DNA of 64,000 bases from Roseibium porphyridii (GTDB lineage Bacteria; Pseudomonadota; Alphaproteobacteria; Rhizobiales; Stappiaceae): NCBI RefSeq assembly GCF_026191725.2, contig NZ_CP120863.1, forward strand, positions 1,964,001 through 2,028,000, written 5' to 3'. Every line of letters starts with the position of its first letter. Within the stretch, counting starts at the first letter, position 1. The notes under the pieces were generated by a model that was given only the letters and a program-made list of their open reading frames with translations, was not told where the DNA came from and did no database searches. Positions 46,317-56,099 of the stretch are shown here, one piece after another. The translations under genes were made by a program, and so were the position numbers.

Positions 46317-46605
46317 TCATTTCCGCAGTCGGGTCAGGCCCTCGCGCGTCCGTTTGCAAACGGCATTTTTCGCGATTTCCGTGGCTGAATTCGTCATGCA
46401 GATCCTGGGTGATTAGAAGGAGTGTTTTCGATCGCGCTCATCCGATCCAGCAGGACTGCCGAGAGACGTTGCGGACCACGCACTTCAATGAAAGGCTGTT
46501 TGAACTCACAGGCGTGCTTTTTTGGAAAGCTCAGTTTCAGCTATGATTTGATCGCGAGTCGGACTTAGCCGCCGCAATTCTTATCGTCACAAGAGAGGCT
46601 TGGCC

Positions 46606-47193
46606 GTGACCTTGGAAATTCGAAGCCTGACGGGTAGTGATCTGAAAGACGCCCTTGAAGCACTTGCGGATTTGCGGATTTCGGTCTTTCGGGACTGGCC
46701 TTATCTTTATGACGGCTCGCTGGAATATGAAGCTCGGTACTTGCGCCGCTATGGTGAGACTGACGGTGCTGTTATCGTCGGTGCTTATGACGGTGGTAAA
46801 CTTGTTGGAGCTGCAACGGGCGAACCGCTTGGCGACGAACTCAAAGACTTCCGCGCGCCTTTGGAAGAGCGCGGCTACGATGTTTCCCGGATCTTTTATC
46901 TGGCTGAATCGGTTCTTGACCCGCACTATCGAGGTCGGGGGATCGGGCATCGCTTCTTTGATGAACGTGAAGCACATGCGCGCCGGCTCGGTTACGCAAA
47001 GGCCGTCTTCTGTGCCGTGATCCGCCCGGACGACCATCCCCTGAAACCGGCAGATTATCGCCCGCTCGATCCGTTCTGGCGTAAGCGGGGATATCAAAAA
47101 CTCGATGGTATCCAGGTGACCTTTCCTTGGAAGGACCTCGGCGAAGATGGGGAAACGGAAAAACCGATGCAGGTCTGGTTCCGCACGCTCTAG
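46606..47193 (+). CDS. GNAT family N-acetyltransferase
   Basis: A 195-residue acetyl-CoA-dependent transferase with the pyrophosphate-binding motif around residues 100-125 (LAESVLDPHYRGRGIGHRFF) and a typical GNAT order of strands. The start GTG 46606 is preferred because AGAGAGG lies 7 nt before it, whereas a TTG at 46600 would leave no spacing. The acceptor is unknown. It is a single gene in a 370-nt gap from the chemoreceptor. Confidence 0.85.
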   Translation: MTLEIRSLTGSDLKDALEALADLRISVFRDWPYLYDGSLEYEARYLRRYGETDGAVIVGAYDGGKLVGAATGEPLGDELKDFRAPLEERGYDVSRIFYLAESVLDPHYRGRGIGHRFFDEREAHARRLGYAKAVFCAVIRPDDHPLKPADYRPLDPFWRKRGYQKLDGIQVTFPWKDLGEDGETEKPMQVWFRTL

Positions 47194-47358
47194 GTGCCGA
47201 TGCCAAACAGCGGTCCGTCAGAGCGCAGGTATCCGGATTTCAAGGACGATACCGCTGCGGCAGAGTGCCTGAGGTGCAGCGGTGCTCGCTCGGCTCAAAC
47301 TGTCGTGGGAACCGCTTGCAAACTGGTCTGTCGTTGCGTGCTGAGCACCGGGAGGCAG

Positions 47359-48837
47359 TTACATGATCGAGCGGGATGCGTCGCGAACGTTTTGGGTCGC
47401 GGCATTGATCTGTGCCGTCGCTGCGGAAATGCTCTGCATGTTGTTCGTGATGAGCTCGACGCCCTGAGCAGCTGAATGCATGTTCGACGATATGTCATTG
47501 GTGACGGTGTTCTGCTCTTCTACCGCTGTTGAGATGCTTGTTGCGATCTCACCAATCTTCCGGATCACCGACATGATTGCTTCAATGGCATCAACTGCCT
47601 GTCCTGTCGTTTGCTGGACAGAGTTGACTTGTGCGGAAATTTCTTCCGTCGCCTTGCTGGTCTGCGATGCAAGGCTTTTCACCTCCGATGCCACAACGGC
47701 AAACCCCTTGCCGGCTTCACCGGCCCTGGCAGCTTCGATTGTTGCATTGAGAGCCAGAAGATTGGTCTGGTCGGCAATGCCATCGATCAGTTCGATCACC
47801 GAGCCAATGGTCTTGGCATCTTCAGATAGCCCCGACATGATTTCACTGGACTGCTCCGCCTGATTGACCGCACTTTCGGAAACCTCAAGGGCGGTTTGCA
47901 CCTGGCGACTGATTTCCTGGATAGATGCAACCAGTTCTTCGGCGGCTGCTGCGACAGTCTGAACGCTGGAGGACGTCTGCTGAGACGCGGAAGCCGAGTT
48001 CGTTGCCTGCTCGGCGGCTTCCGAAATTGAGTTGCCGATCTCCGAAAGATCAATATCGATTTTCTGTTGGATTTCGGCGCGACGCTCGCGTTCCTGCACC
48101 TGTGCAGTAATGTCAGTTGCAAACTTCACCACCTTGAATGGACGCCCAGCCGCATCAAGGATCGGATTGTAAGTGGCCTGTATCCAGATTTCACGGCCGC
48201 CCTTGGCAAAACGTTTGAATTCACCCGCCTTGAACTGACCCGCGCCCAATTCTTCCCAGAAGGTCGCGTATTCGGAACTCCGGCGATAGTCCGGGTCGAC
48301 GAAGATGGAATGATGCTGGCCAACAATTTCATCCAGGGTGTATCCGACAGCGCCTATGAAGTTGTCATTTGCATCGGTGATGGTGCCGTCGAGTTCGAAG
48401 TGAATGACAGCCTGGGAGCGATTGATCGCGTCAACCTGGCCTTCAAAATCTGCACTGCGAACCTTCCGCATCGTAATGTCGGATGCGATCTTGACGACTT
48501 TCACAACCTTGCCAGCACGATTGAAGACCGGGTTGTAAGAGGCCTGTATCCAGACCTCATTGCCACCTTTGTCGTAGCGCAGAAACTCTTCTGACTTGAA
48601 TTCACCCCTTGCAAGGTCTTGCCAGAAGTCGTGGTATTCCTGACTATCGGCATAGTCTGGATCAACAAACAGTCGATGGTGTTGGCCCTGAACTTCAGTC
48701 AGGGCGTATCCCATTGCGCCGAGGAAGTTCTGGTTCGCCGTCAAGATAGTGCCGTCGGGCCGGAATTCGATCATGGCCTGTGAGCGACTGAACGCGTTCA
48801 GAACAGGCTGAGCTGAGCTCCAATTGACGATCGACAT
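47359..48837 (-). CDS. Soluble PAS-PAS methyl-accepting chemotaxis protein
   Basis: A 492-residue cytoplasmic receptor without TM helices. Two PAS domains with PAC motifs (about residues 10-130 and 132-252) are similar to each other: [20 protein letters not shown] and [20 protein letters not shown]. The signalling domain follows, with [21 protein letters not shown] at the hairpin tip. This layout is that of Aer-like or BdlA-like energy and redox sensors, often binding FAD or haem. Start ATG 48837 is chosen for AGGGGA 6 nt upstream; a start at 48876 would add 13 residues. Confidence 0.9.
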   Translation of the reverse strand: MSIVNWSSAQPVLNAFSRSQAMIEFRPDGTILTANQNFLGAMGYALTEVQGQHHRLFVDPDYADSQEYHDFWQDLARGEFKSEEFLRYDKGGNEVWIQASYNPVFNRAGKVVKVVKIASDITMRKVRSADFEGQVDAINRSQAVIHFELDGTITDANDNFIGAVGYTLDEIVGQHHSIFVDPDYRRSSEYATFWEELGAGQFKAGEFKRFAKGGREIWIQATYNPILDAAGRPFKVVKFATDITAQVQERERRAEIQQKIDIDLSEIGNSISEAAEQATNSASASQQTSSSVQTVAAAAEELVASIQEISRQVQTALEVSESAVNQAEQSSEIMSGLSEDAKTIGSVIELIDGIADQTNLLALNATIEAARAGEAGKGFAVVASEVKSLASQTSKATEEISAQVNSVQQTTGQAVDAIEAIMSVIRKIGEIATSISTAVEEQNTVTNDISSNMHSAAQGVELITNNMQSISAATAQINAATQNVRDASRSIM

Positions 48838-49391
48838 GCGAATCCCCTTACGCAGATGACGTTTCAACAATTTCATTAAGACTGGAGGAAAAAAAATAAA
48901 AACAAGTTAATACGCAGACTATCTTTCGCTAGATCACATGAAGCAAAATAAATTTTAGATATATAAGCGATTTTACCTAATGCAACCTTAGATTTAGTCT
49001 TTAGATATATTCATTTGCTGTCATGATGACTGGCTGTTTCAAAGTGAGAATAGCCTTTACGGGTGCCGGCGACTAAGTAAAAGTGCGATAATTTCAGAAT
49101 TTTTCTCTGCATCCATGATATGATACTGGGTTGCTCGGTGTTGGGGTAAGCAGTGTCACAGAAATACACTCTTGGAACTACCGACAAAATGCAGCACGAC
49201 TTTCACATTCTTGAAAAATTGACGTCATTTTTCAATGCTTCAGCAAGATCTCTTAAAGGACGATCTGCTGAATACATGTGTTTCCCAACGCGTTGAACAT
49301 GTTGTTTGTTCACGTCCATCACCGCAGGTTTGGCCCCTGACGTTCACTCAAGACCGAAACCGCGGTGATAGATGTTCGCCTCAGCCTGGTC
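48838..49391. other. Gene-free AT-rich gap
   Basis: About 550 bases; 48880-49030 are strongly AT-rich and probably hold the promoter of the PAS chemoreceptor. I see no gene or RNA. Confidence 0.4.
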
Positions 49392-50165
49392 TCAATCGCC
49401 AGACTTCGTTTCAATCTCCCAGCGAATTGTAACATCTGCGCTGATTGTGGTTTCGCCTGCTTCGATCGGAACAGCAGATGAGGCCATCATACTCTCAGCC
49501 CGCATCATCAAAGGCTGGGGCATCTGGGTAGAGGTTTCGGTGATGAACAGAATGTTGCCAAGTCCAACGCCGGCAGCAGCTGCAAAAACCTCCGCCTTGT
49601 GGCGCGCATTTTCAACAGCCTTTTTGCGGGCTTCATCGAGCTTCTCATTCGGGTCGCTCACTTCGAACCGAATGCTGTCGACTGAATTCGCTCCGTTTTC
49701 AACGACAAGCGTCAGCAGGCCGCCCAGTTTGGCCAGATCGCGAACGTTGACCTCCACACCATTGCGGATTTCATATCCGATGATATTTGGCTGGCGTCCC
49801 GAGCTGCTGTTGGACTGCTCGTAACGCGGATAGATTCCAAAGCCGCGGGTCTGGATGTCCTTTGCCTCTATGCCCTGGTTTTTGATGGCATCAATAACCT
49901 TGCCGATGGCGGAAGAATTTTCAGACAGAGCGTCTTCGGCCGTCTTTGCGGTTGTCACCACATTGGCGGTGATGACCGCCATGTCCGGTGCCACTGCAAC
50001 GGACCCACGGCCCTGCATGGTGATGTTGCCGGGCTGAACGGCATGAGCTTCTTCAGCAGAAACGGGGCCGGAGGCGAGCGGCGCGACAACGAGCAATGTT
50101 GCGAGCGTCAGTTGACGGAAGAATGAGACTGACCGGAGTGGGGCCTGCAAAAAATGGGAGGTCAT
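49392..50165 (-). CDS. Exported SIMPL (DUF541) domain protein
   Basis: A 257-residue protein with a signal peptide (hydrophobic core LTLATLLVVAPLASG, cut near VSA). The SIMPL domain shows ITMQGRGSVAVAPDMAVITA, VEVNVRDLAKLGGLLTLVVENGA and the ending TTISADVTIRWEIE. The family includes E. coli YggE and BP26 of Brucella, an oligomeric periplasmic protein linked to oxidative stress and host interaction. AAAGGA lies 9 nt before ATG 50165. Confidence 0.9.
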   Translation of the reverse strand: MTSHFLQAPLRSVSFFRQLTLATLLVVAPLASGPVSAEEAHAVQPGNITMQGRGSVAVAPDMAVITANVVTTAKTAEDALSENSSAIGKVIDAIKNQGIEAKDIQTRGFGIYPRYEQSNSSSGRQPNIIGYEIRNGVEVNVRDLAKLGGLLTLVVENGANSVDSIRFEVSDPNEKLDEARKKAVENARHKAEVFAAAAGVGLGNILFITETSTQMPQPLMMRAESMMASSAVPIEAGETTISADVTIRWEIETKSGD

Positions 50166-50289
50166 GAAAAAGGGTCCTTTCTGAAACATCCGATTTGGCG
50201 GCGATATCGCTCTTTATTGCGGCCTGGGTATGGCTAGCCGGTTCATGTTCCATTCATTCTCAAAACGGGCGCAGTCAGCTTCGCACACT

Positions 50290-51345
50290 TTAGGCTTTGC
50301 TTTCCGCAAAGCCGACCTCGCCTGTTTCAGACAAAAGCACGGCAATCGGTCGGGACGCTTCGAACCTCGCACACACAATGACGATCATGACGGTGAGTGG
50401 AACACACAGAACCATCCCGACAACGCCCCAGATGGCACCCCAGAAGGCGAGGGAGAGCATGATGACCAGTCCGGACAGGTTGAGGTTGGAACCCATCAGC
50501 TTCGGTTCAACCAGATTGCCGACGGCGAACTGGATCAGCCCAAGACCAGTCGCAATGGCGAAGAATGGTGCCAGAGTGTCGTAGTAGACGACTGCGAGCA
50601 AACTGGGAAAAATCACTCCGATCAGTGACCCGATGGTTGGAATATAATTCAACAGGAAGGCAATGAAGCCGAACAGAGCTGCATAGGGCAGACCAATGGC
50701 CAGCAGCACCAGGCTGGTCAGGACGCCGGTTGCGACTGATACGGCCGTTTTGATCGAAAAATAATGCATGATCGAGCGGTTGATCTCTGCCCGAATAGCA
50801 AACGCCGCCTGAGCTTTTTCAGGATCTGAAAAGAGCCTCTCGAACTTGCGGTCGAAGGTCGATTGCTCCAGCACAAGAAACAGTACGTAGATGAAAACCA
50901 GGCTGGCTGAACCGGCTATGGTCGTCACCAAGCTGGCCCCTGCCGTTACCATGCGAGGAACGACGGACTCCGGCAGAAGGTCTTTCAGCTCGATCGGATC
51001 ATTGAGGTGAAACAACGAGGAAGCCTGATCAAACAATTCCTCAAGGCGCCTTTGATAGGTCGGTGCGTCCTGAGCCAACTGGGTCAGGTTGACCGTGACA
51101 ATGTCGAGAACAAACGTGCTGACAGCGAAGATCGACAGAAGGGACAGGGTAAAGGTGACAAACCCGGGCAAGCGCCAACGGCCAATCGGTATCAGCTGAA
51201 AGACATGAGACAACGAGTTGATCATGTACCAGACGATCAGTGCTATGACGAATGGCAGCACCAGCGACCGGCCGACGACAAGGAGCCAGCCAATCATCAG
51301 GACCAGGAAAACACTTAAGGTAACGGACAGGAGCGGGGATCGCAT
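50290..51345 (-). CDS. AI-2E family transporter (PerM-like)
   Basis: A 351-residue inner-membrane protein with about seven TM helices in the family arrangement: two N-terminal helices, a central soluble part and the C-terminal signature ALFGFIAFLLNYIPTIGSLIGVIFPSLLA, then LVEPKLMGSNLNLSGLVIML. Members include the AI-2 exporter TqsA and Na+/H+ antiporter-like proteins; the solute here is not known. Confidence 0.9.
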   Translation of the reverse strand: MRSPLLSVTLSVFLVLMIGWLLVVGRSLVLPFVIALIVWYMINSLSHVFQLIPIGRWRLPGFVTFTLSLLSIFAVSTFVLDIVTVNLTQLAQDAPTYQRRLEELFDQASSLFHLNDPIELKDLLPESVVPRMVTAGASLVTTIAGSASLVFIYVLFLVLEQSTFDRKFERLFSDPEKAQAAFAIRAEINRSIMHYFSIKTAVSVATGVLTSLVLLAIGLPYAALFGFIAFLLNYIPTIGSLIGVIFPSLLAVVYYDTLAPFFAIATGLGLIQFAVGNLVEPKLMGSNLNLSGLVIMLSLAFWGAIWGVVGMVLCVPLTVMIVIVCARFEASRPIAVLLSETGEVGFAESKA

Positions 51346-51584
51346 GGCAGCTCCGCGAAAGGGATTCGAACAGGCATTGTTTGGATGTCATTTAGACCCG
51401 AAGCAGCTCGTGAACGGAACCTGTTTTTGCTTGAGGGCTGTGTGTTGTTAAAAATCCGCGACCGCAAAACCTGATTTCCAAGAGCTTTTGCATCATGTCT
51501 GCGCAAAGCACTTGCCCGACAAAATTGCCGTGGTATAGGGAAGATCCGCATCGGCCGCCGCAGTCGCGAACCGGCAGGTGCCGT

Positions 51585-51661
51585 GGGCCTGTAGCTCAAC
51601 TGGTTAGAGCCGTCCGCTCATAACGGATTGGTTGGGGGTTCGAGTCCCTCCGGGCCCACCA
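51585..51661 (+). tRNA. tRNA with CAT anticodon, probably tRNA-Ile2 (or elongator Met)
   Basis: A 77-nt cloverleaf: acceptor GGGCCTG pairs with CGGGCCC (one G-T), D-arm GCTC/GAGC, anticodon stem GTCCG/CGGAT (one mismatch-like G-T end) with loop CTCATAA, T-arm GGGGG-TTCGAGT-CCCTC and encoded CCA. The CAT anticodon reads Met, or Ile AUA after lysidine modification. The body resembles the alphaproteobacterial Ile2 type more than the elongator Met type. Confidence 0.93.
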
Positions 51662-51779
51662 TTTTATATTTCCCGCGACTGAAACGAGGATTTCGCTGCA
51701 GTTGGGGTTTCTCGACCACAATGTTTGTTCGAAGTCGGGAAACTTCCGAAGTTGAGCGCCTCTGCATCAGAACAGCAGA

Positions 51780-52655
51780 CTAGTCTGTCGAATACTTTTT
51801 CTCCAAGTCATCATAATAACTCTTTCTGACCGCGTCCTGGCGGACTTCAAAGCTTGCGACCGGGCCGGTCTCGTCCATCCGGCCGTCAACTTTCAGCATT
51901 GAGAGAGCGTCATGCATGCCTTTGAGGGCACCTTGCAGCGCGACGTTTGCATAAAGGACCAGCCCAAACCCCATTTGGTCCAACTCGTTGAAATCGATAA
52001 TCGGGGTCTTGCCACCCACAACCAGATTGATCAGTTGCGGTGTTCCGGGCAGACGACGGGGAATGTCCCGAATGTTCTGAAGATCCTTGGGGGCCTCGAT
52101 AAAGGTCACGTCAGCGCCATCTTCAATGAAGGCTTCAGCTCGTTCAATAGCAGCGTCAAAGCCATGGGTCGCACAGGCATCCGTTCGTGCGACGATCAAA
52201 AAATTCGGATCCTGCCGTGCGTCGGCGGCAGCCTTGATCCTGCTGCGTGCTTCGCTCAAATCGACGACGTCCTTGCCTGAAAAATGACCGCATCGTTTTG
52301 GATTGACCTGGTCCTCAAGCTGGATCGCACTGGCCCCGGCGCGTTCCAGCGTGCGAACGGTGTGGCTTACATTGAGAGCATTGCCGAAGCCGGTGTCCGC
52401 ATCGACGACAATCGGCAATTCAGTCGTGTTGCGGATGGTGGCCGTGTGCTGAGCAATTTCCGGGAGGGAGATGAAACCGAGATCCGGCATGCCGAGATAC
52501 GTGTTGGTGAGACCGGCGCCTGATATATAGACCGCTTCAAAACCGAGACGGTCGATCACGCTTGCAGCCAGCGCATTTGCTGCACCGGGCATCAATATCG
52601 CGCCGCCCTTGTTCAGGCGTTGCCGAAACGCTTTGTTGATCTCATGGTTCATCAT
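51780..52655 (-). CDS. Isocitrate lyase/PEP mutase family enzyme (PrpB/dimethylmalate lyase-like)
   Basis: A 291-residue TIM-barrel lyase. Mg2+ ligands appear in VDADTGFGNALNV, and the catalytic loop is NPKRCGHFSGK (C122), with the later ARTDACATHGFD. KRCGH is the loop of 2-methylisocitrate lyase PrpB and 2,3-dimethylmalate lyase, which split a methylated malate or isocitrate into pyruvate plus succinate or propionate. With AcnD and PrpF-like genes next door this is the likely last step of a methyl-branched or unsaturated tricarboxylate route. The exact substrate cannot be read. It is downstream of iclR on the same strand (103-nt gap). Confidence 0.85.
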   Translation of the reverse strand: MMNHEINKAFRQRLNKGGAILMPGAANALAASVIDRLGFEAVYISGAGLTNTYLGMPDLGFISLPEIAQHTATIRNTTELPIVVDADTGFGNALNVSHTVRTLERAGASAIQLEDQVNPKRCGHFSGKDVVDLSEARSRIKAAADARQDPNFLIVARTDACATHGFDAAIERAEAFIEDGADVTFIEAPKDLQNIRDIPRRLPGTPQLINLVVGGKTPIIDFNELDQMGFGLVLYANVALQGALKGMHDALSMLKVDGRMDETGPVASFEVRQDAVRKSYYDDLEKKYSTD

Positions 52656-52758
52656 TGCAGCGATCTCCGGTCAATGGAACATAGGCTTTGGCGTACTGTG
52701 CGCGCCAAGACAAAGCAAGCTGTGCTCTAGTGCGTTCTGTCAGGTAAAACTGTCAGGA

Positions 52759-53430
52759 TCAATTTGCTGTCAGACTTTTGGCGAGACTTTCCAGAAGCGG
52801 AATTGCCTTGGCACGCGCTTCCTCATCAAACCGTGTGGCGAGACCGGAGACGGTGAGCGCTCCGGCGAGTTCACTGGTCCCAGTAAAGACGGGCGTCGAT
52901 ATCGAGGAAATATTGGGGTTGGTCTGTCCGACGGCACTCACCGTTCCGTTTTCGTTGAAGAGGGAAAGATCACCAACATCTTCTCCCGAATATCGGCGGA
53001 GCACGAGACCGGACGCTCCCGTCGAAAGCCGCAGCCGCATGCCTTCCTCAACATGAAAGCGTAACAGGTTTGGGGAATTTTCCCTGTACAAACAGACACG
53101 TTCATTGCCTGCGCGCACGTAAAAAGATGCGGTTTCTCCGGTCGCTTCTGCAAGGATCTTTAGAGACGGGGCCACATGCTCTCGCCGGGTGAAGTCACGT
53201 CGGAAAATCAGACCTAGTCGCCACACGCTCGGTCCGACGCTGAAACTGCCGTTTTCGTCGCGCTGAATAAAGCCATATATGCGCATTGAATTGGTGAGAC
53301 GCAGGATCGTGCTCTTGTGAAGACCGGTTTCCTCGGCGATTTCCGCAAGTGTCATGATTGGCTTTTGCGTTGAGAATGCGCTCAGGATCGACAGCGCGCG
53401 TTCAACGGATTCAGTGCGATTGGCAGTCAT
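52759..53430 (-). CDS. IclR family transcriptional regulator
   Basis: A 223-residue regulator with an N-terminal winged HTH (SVERALSILSAFSTQKPIMT, then ETGLHKSTILRLTNSMRIYGF) and a C-terminal IclR ligand-binding domain that usually senses a carboxylic acid. Start ATG 53430 fits the family; an upstream start at 53475 would leave only 44 nt to the divergent acnD gene. It lies between the lyase and acnD, so it probably controls both directions of this catabolic island. Confidence 0.9.
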   Translation of the reverse strand: MTANRTESVERALSILSAFSTQKPIMTLAEIAEETGLHKSTILRLTNSMRIYGFIQRDENGSFSVGPSVWRLGLIFRRDFTRREHVAPSLKILAEATGETASFYVRAGNERVCLYRENSPNLLRFHVEEGMRLRLSTGASGLVLRRYSGEDVGDLSLFNENGTVSAVGQTNPNISSISTPVFTGTSELAGALTVSGLATRFDEEARAKAIPLLESLAKSLTAN

Positions 53431-53519
53431 GGCCGTTCTGTCTGGTGAAACGCAGTCCGGTTCAACTTGCAGCATCCGGGCAAGCCTGTCTAGCCTAGCG
53501 CCAATTCAGGAGAGGTATA

Positions 53520-56099
53520 GTGCGCTACCATCAGGTCCCCCACACACAGTTTCGCGCCGCCGATTATTGCGGTCTTCTCGGAGAAGGCTTTCGCAGCCTG
53601 CCTTATTCTCTGCGCCTCTTGGCCGAGAATGCGGCCCGCCATTCGAAAGACGGTGCTGCAGCACTGGACGTTCTGGCGCGCAAAGGAGACGCCGTCCCGT
53701 TCCGGCCCGCACGTCTTTTGCTGCATGATATGCTCGGTATCCCGGCGCTTATCGACATCATGGCGATGCGCAATCTGCTGGAAGAACAGGGTGGTGATCC
53801 GGGCACGGTCGACATGAGCCTGCCCGTTGATCTCGTGATCGATCATTCCATGTCGATCAATCACTGGGCTGACAGGTTTGCTCTCCAGAAAAACATGGAC
53901 CGTGAATTTGAAGTCAATCGTGAACGATTTGCCTTTCTGAAGGCCTGTGAAACACGATTTCCCCGCTTGCGGGTCATTCCGCCGGGAGGTGGTATCTGCC
54001 ATCAGGTCAATCTTGAGTATCTCGGCCAAACCGTTTTGCCGTCTCAGGATGATGCCGATCTTCTGGTACCCGACTCCAGTCTTGGCACCGACAGCCATAC
54101 GCCAATGATCAATGCTCTGGGTATCATGGGGTGGGGAATTGGTGGACTGGAGGCGGAAGCCATTCTTTTCGGCGAGACATCTCCGGTCAACGTGCCGCGT
54201 GTTATCGGGCTGGAAGTATCCGGTGCGCCCTCGGACGACATCACCGCGACCGATATTGCTCTTGTCGTTGCCGAAAAACTCCGGGCACTTGGCGTTGTCG
54301 ACACATTTGTTGAACTCTTCGGCTCAGGGTACCGCGCCTTGAGCGTTGCCGACAGGGCAACGATCGCGAACATGGCACCCGAATATGGATCGACCATGGT
54401 CTTTTGTCCGGTTGACGAGCGCACCATCGGGTATCTGAACGACACGGGGCGCAATGAAAGCGCTGCGCGCTCGGAAGCTTATTGCAGGGCGCAGAACCTT
54501 TGGCTGGAAGGAGTTGATAGCGCTGTTGACTATGACGAAGTCGTCGAAATTGACCTCAGCCGGATCGGGCGTTCGGTTTCAGGCCCGTCGCGCCCTGAAC
54601 AGAGGATTGATTTGTCGGATGCGACCGAGCGACTGAAATTGAAAGGTGAAACCGAGCGCCGGGTTCAGGTCGAAGGGGAAGCGCATGATATCGGCGATGG
54701 CGATGTGATCATCGCGGCAATTACCAGCTGCACCAACACGGCGAATCCGCGGAACATGGTCACAGCCGGCCTGATGGCCCGAAATGCGGTTGCCAGAGGG
54801 CTGCAGGTCCCGCCGCATGTCAAAACCTCTCTGGCACCTGGATCCCGGGTGGTTGCGAAGTACCTAAAGGAGAGCGGACTGCAAAGCTCGCTGGACACAC
54901 TTGGCTTCGAGGTCGCCGCGTTTTCGTGTTCGACCTGCAACGGCATGTCCGGGCCGCTGCATCCTGCGCATGAAGCGACGATCAAGGCGCATGATGTGAA
55001 GGGCATCGCCGTTTTGTCGGGAAACCGCAATTTTGCCGGGCGGATCCACCCGCTTGCGTCGCGCAACATGATCGCGTCTCCGCCCCTGGTCGTGGCTTAC
55101 GCCTTGATGGGCACAATCTTGAAGGACATCACTCTAGAGCCGCTTGGCAGCGACCAGAACGGCGATCCGGTCATGTTGACCGACCTCTGGCCCAGCGCTG
55201 ACGAAGTTACAAAGATCGTCGAGACGTTTGTCACGCCGGATGAATTCAACAAAAACTACGCTGCAATCAACGACGTGAATGCCGAGTGGAACGCACTTGA
55301 GACGGATGCCGGCACCTATGACTGGGTTCCGTCGACCTATGTTTCCTTCCCGCCGTTCGTTCGCGAAATCGAGCGTGACGCTTCACCGGTTGCGCCTATT
55401 TTGGGCCTTCGGCCTCTGGTTATTCTGGGTGACAGTGTGACGACGGATCACATATCGCCGTCGGGTATCATCACTCCGGAATCTGAAGCTGGCCAGTTCC
55501 TTCAGAAACAAGGTGTCGCTCCCCGCGATTTCAACTCCTTCGGAACCCGGCGCGGGTGTTCCGACGTCGTCGTGCGTTCGACCTTTGCCAATTACAGGCT
55601 GCGCAATGAAATGACACCGGACAAGGAAGGCTCATGGGCAAGGATCGAGCCAGAGGCCGAAGTCACCTCGGTGTTCAAGGCCATCCAGACCTATCTCGAG
55701 CGAGACCAGAAACTTGTTGTGGTCGGCGGCAAGGAATATGGTTGTGGCTCTTCAAGAGACACGGCTGCAAAAGCGCCTTGGCTTGCCGGTGTCCGAGCCG
55801 TGATCGTTGAGAGTTTCGAGAGGATCCACCGTTCAAACCTGGTCAATATGGGCATCGCTCCACTGTGTTTTCCAGATGGTGTCACGCGCAAGACCTTAAG
55901 CCTCGATGGTAGCGAGACATTTGATATTGCGTTCGACAAGGACCTCACCGGGGCAACGCTGACCATCAATCGCAAGGATGGCAGTGTCGAAACAACACCT
56001 CTGGATTTGCGGCTCTACAATGACGGCGAGCGTGCAACGTTTGCCGCCGGCGGACTATTGCCACGTGCATTCCGGTCATTCCTTGCAGGAGCAGCGTGA
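53520..56099 (+). CDS. acnD: Fe/S-dependent 2-methylisocitrate dehydratase AcnD (aconitase family)
   Basis: An 859-residue aconitase-superfamily enzyme; the length and sequence style (GEGFRSLPYSLRLLAENAAR, IPALIDIMAMRNLLEEQGGD) match AcnD rather than AcnA or AcnB. The [4Fe-4S] ligands are C404 in TSCTNTANP and C470/C473 in SCSTCNG. AcnD works with PrpF in the methylcitrate cycle, dehydrating to the trans isomer that PrpF corrects. The start is GTG with AGGAG 7 nt upstream. The stop overlaps the next gene's ATG (TGATG). Other tricarboxylates such as aconitate or dimethylmaleate hydrate are possible substrates. Confidence 0.87.
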   Translation: MRYHQVPHTQFRAADYCGLLGEGFRSLPYSLRLLAENAARHSKDGAAALDVLARKGDAVPFRPARLLLHDMLGIPALIDIMAMRNLLEEQGGDPGTVDMSLPVDLVIDHSMSINHWADRFALQKNMDREFEVNRERFAFLKACETRFPRLRVIPPGGGICHQVNLEYLGQTVLPSQDDADLLVPDSSLGTDSHTPMINALGIMGWGIGGLEAEAILFGETSPVNVPRVIGLEVSGAPSDDITATDIALVVAEKLRALGVVDTFVELFGSGYRALSVADRATIANMAPEYGSTMVFCPVDERTIGYLNDTGRNESAARSEAYCRAQNLWLEGVDSAVDYDEVVEIDLSRIGRSVSGPSRPEQRIDLSDATERLKLKGETERRVQVEGEAHDIGDGDVIIAAITSCTNTANPRNMVTAGLMARNAVARGLQVPPHVKTSLAPGSRVVAKYLKESGLQSSLDTLGFEVAAFSCSTCNGMSGPLHPAHEATIKAHDVKGIAVLSGNRNFAGRIHPLASRNMIASPPLVVAYALMGTILKDITLEPLGSDQNGDPVMLTDLWPSADEVTKIVETFVTPDEFNKNYAAINDVNAEWNALETDAGTYDWVPSTYVSFPPFVREIERDASPVAPILGLRPLVILGDSVTTDHISPSGIITPESEAGQFLQKQGVAPRDFNSFGTRRGCSDVVVRSTFANYRLRNEMTPDKEGSWARIEPEAEVTSVFKAIQTYLERDQKLVVVGGKEYGCGSSRDTAAKAPWLAGVRAVIVESFERIHRSNLVNMGIAPLCFPDGVTRKTLSLDGSETFDIAFDKDLTGATLTINRKDGSVETTPLDLRLYNDGERATFAAGGLLPRAFRSFLAGAA

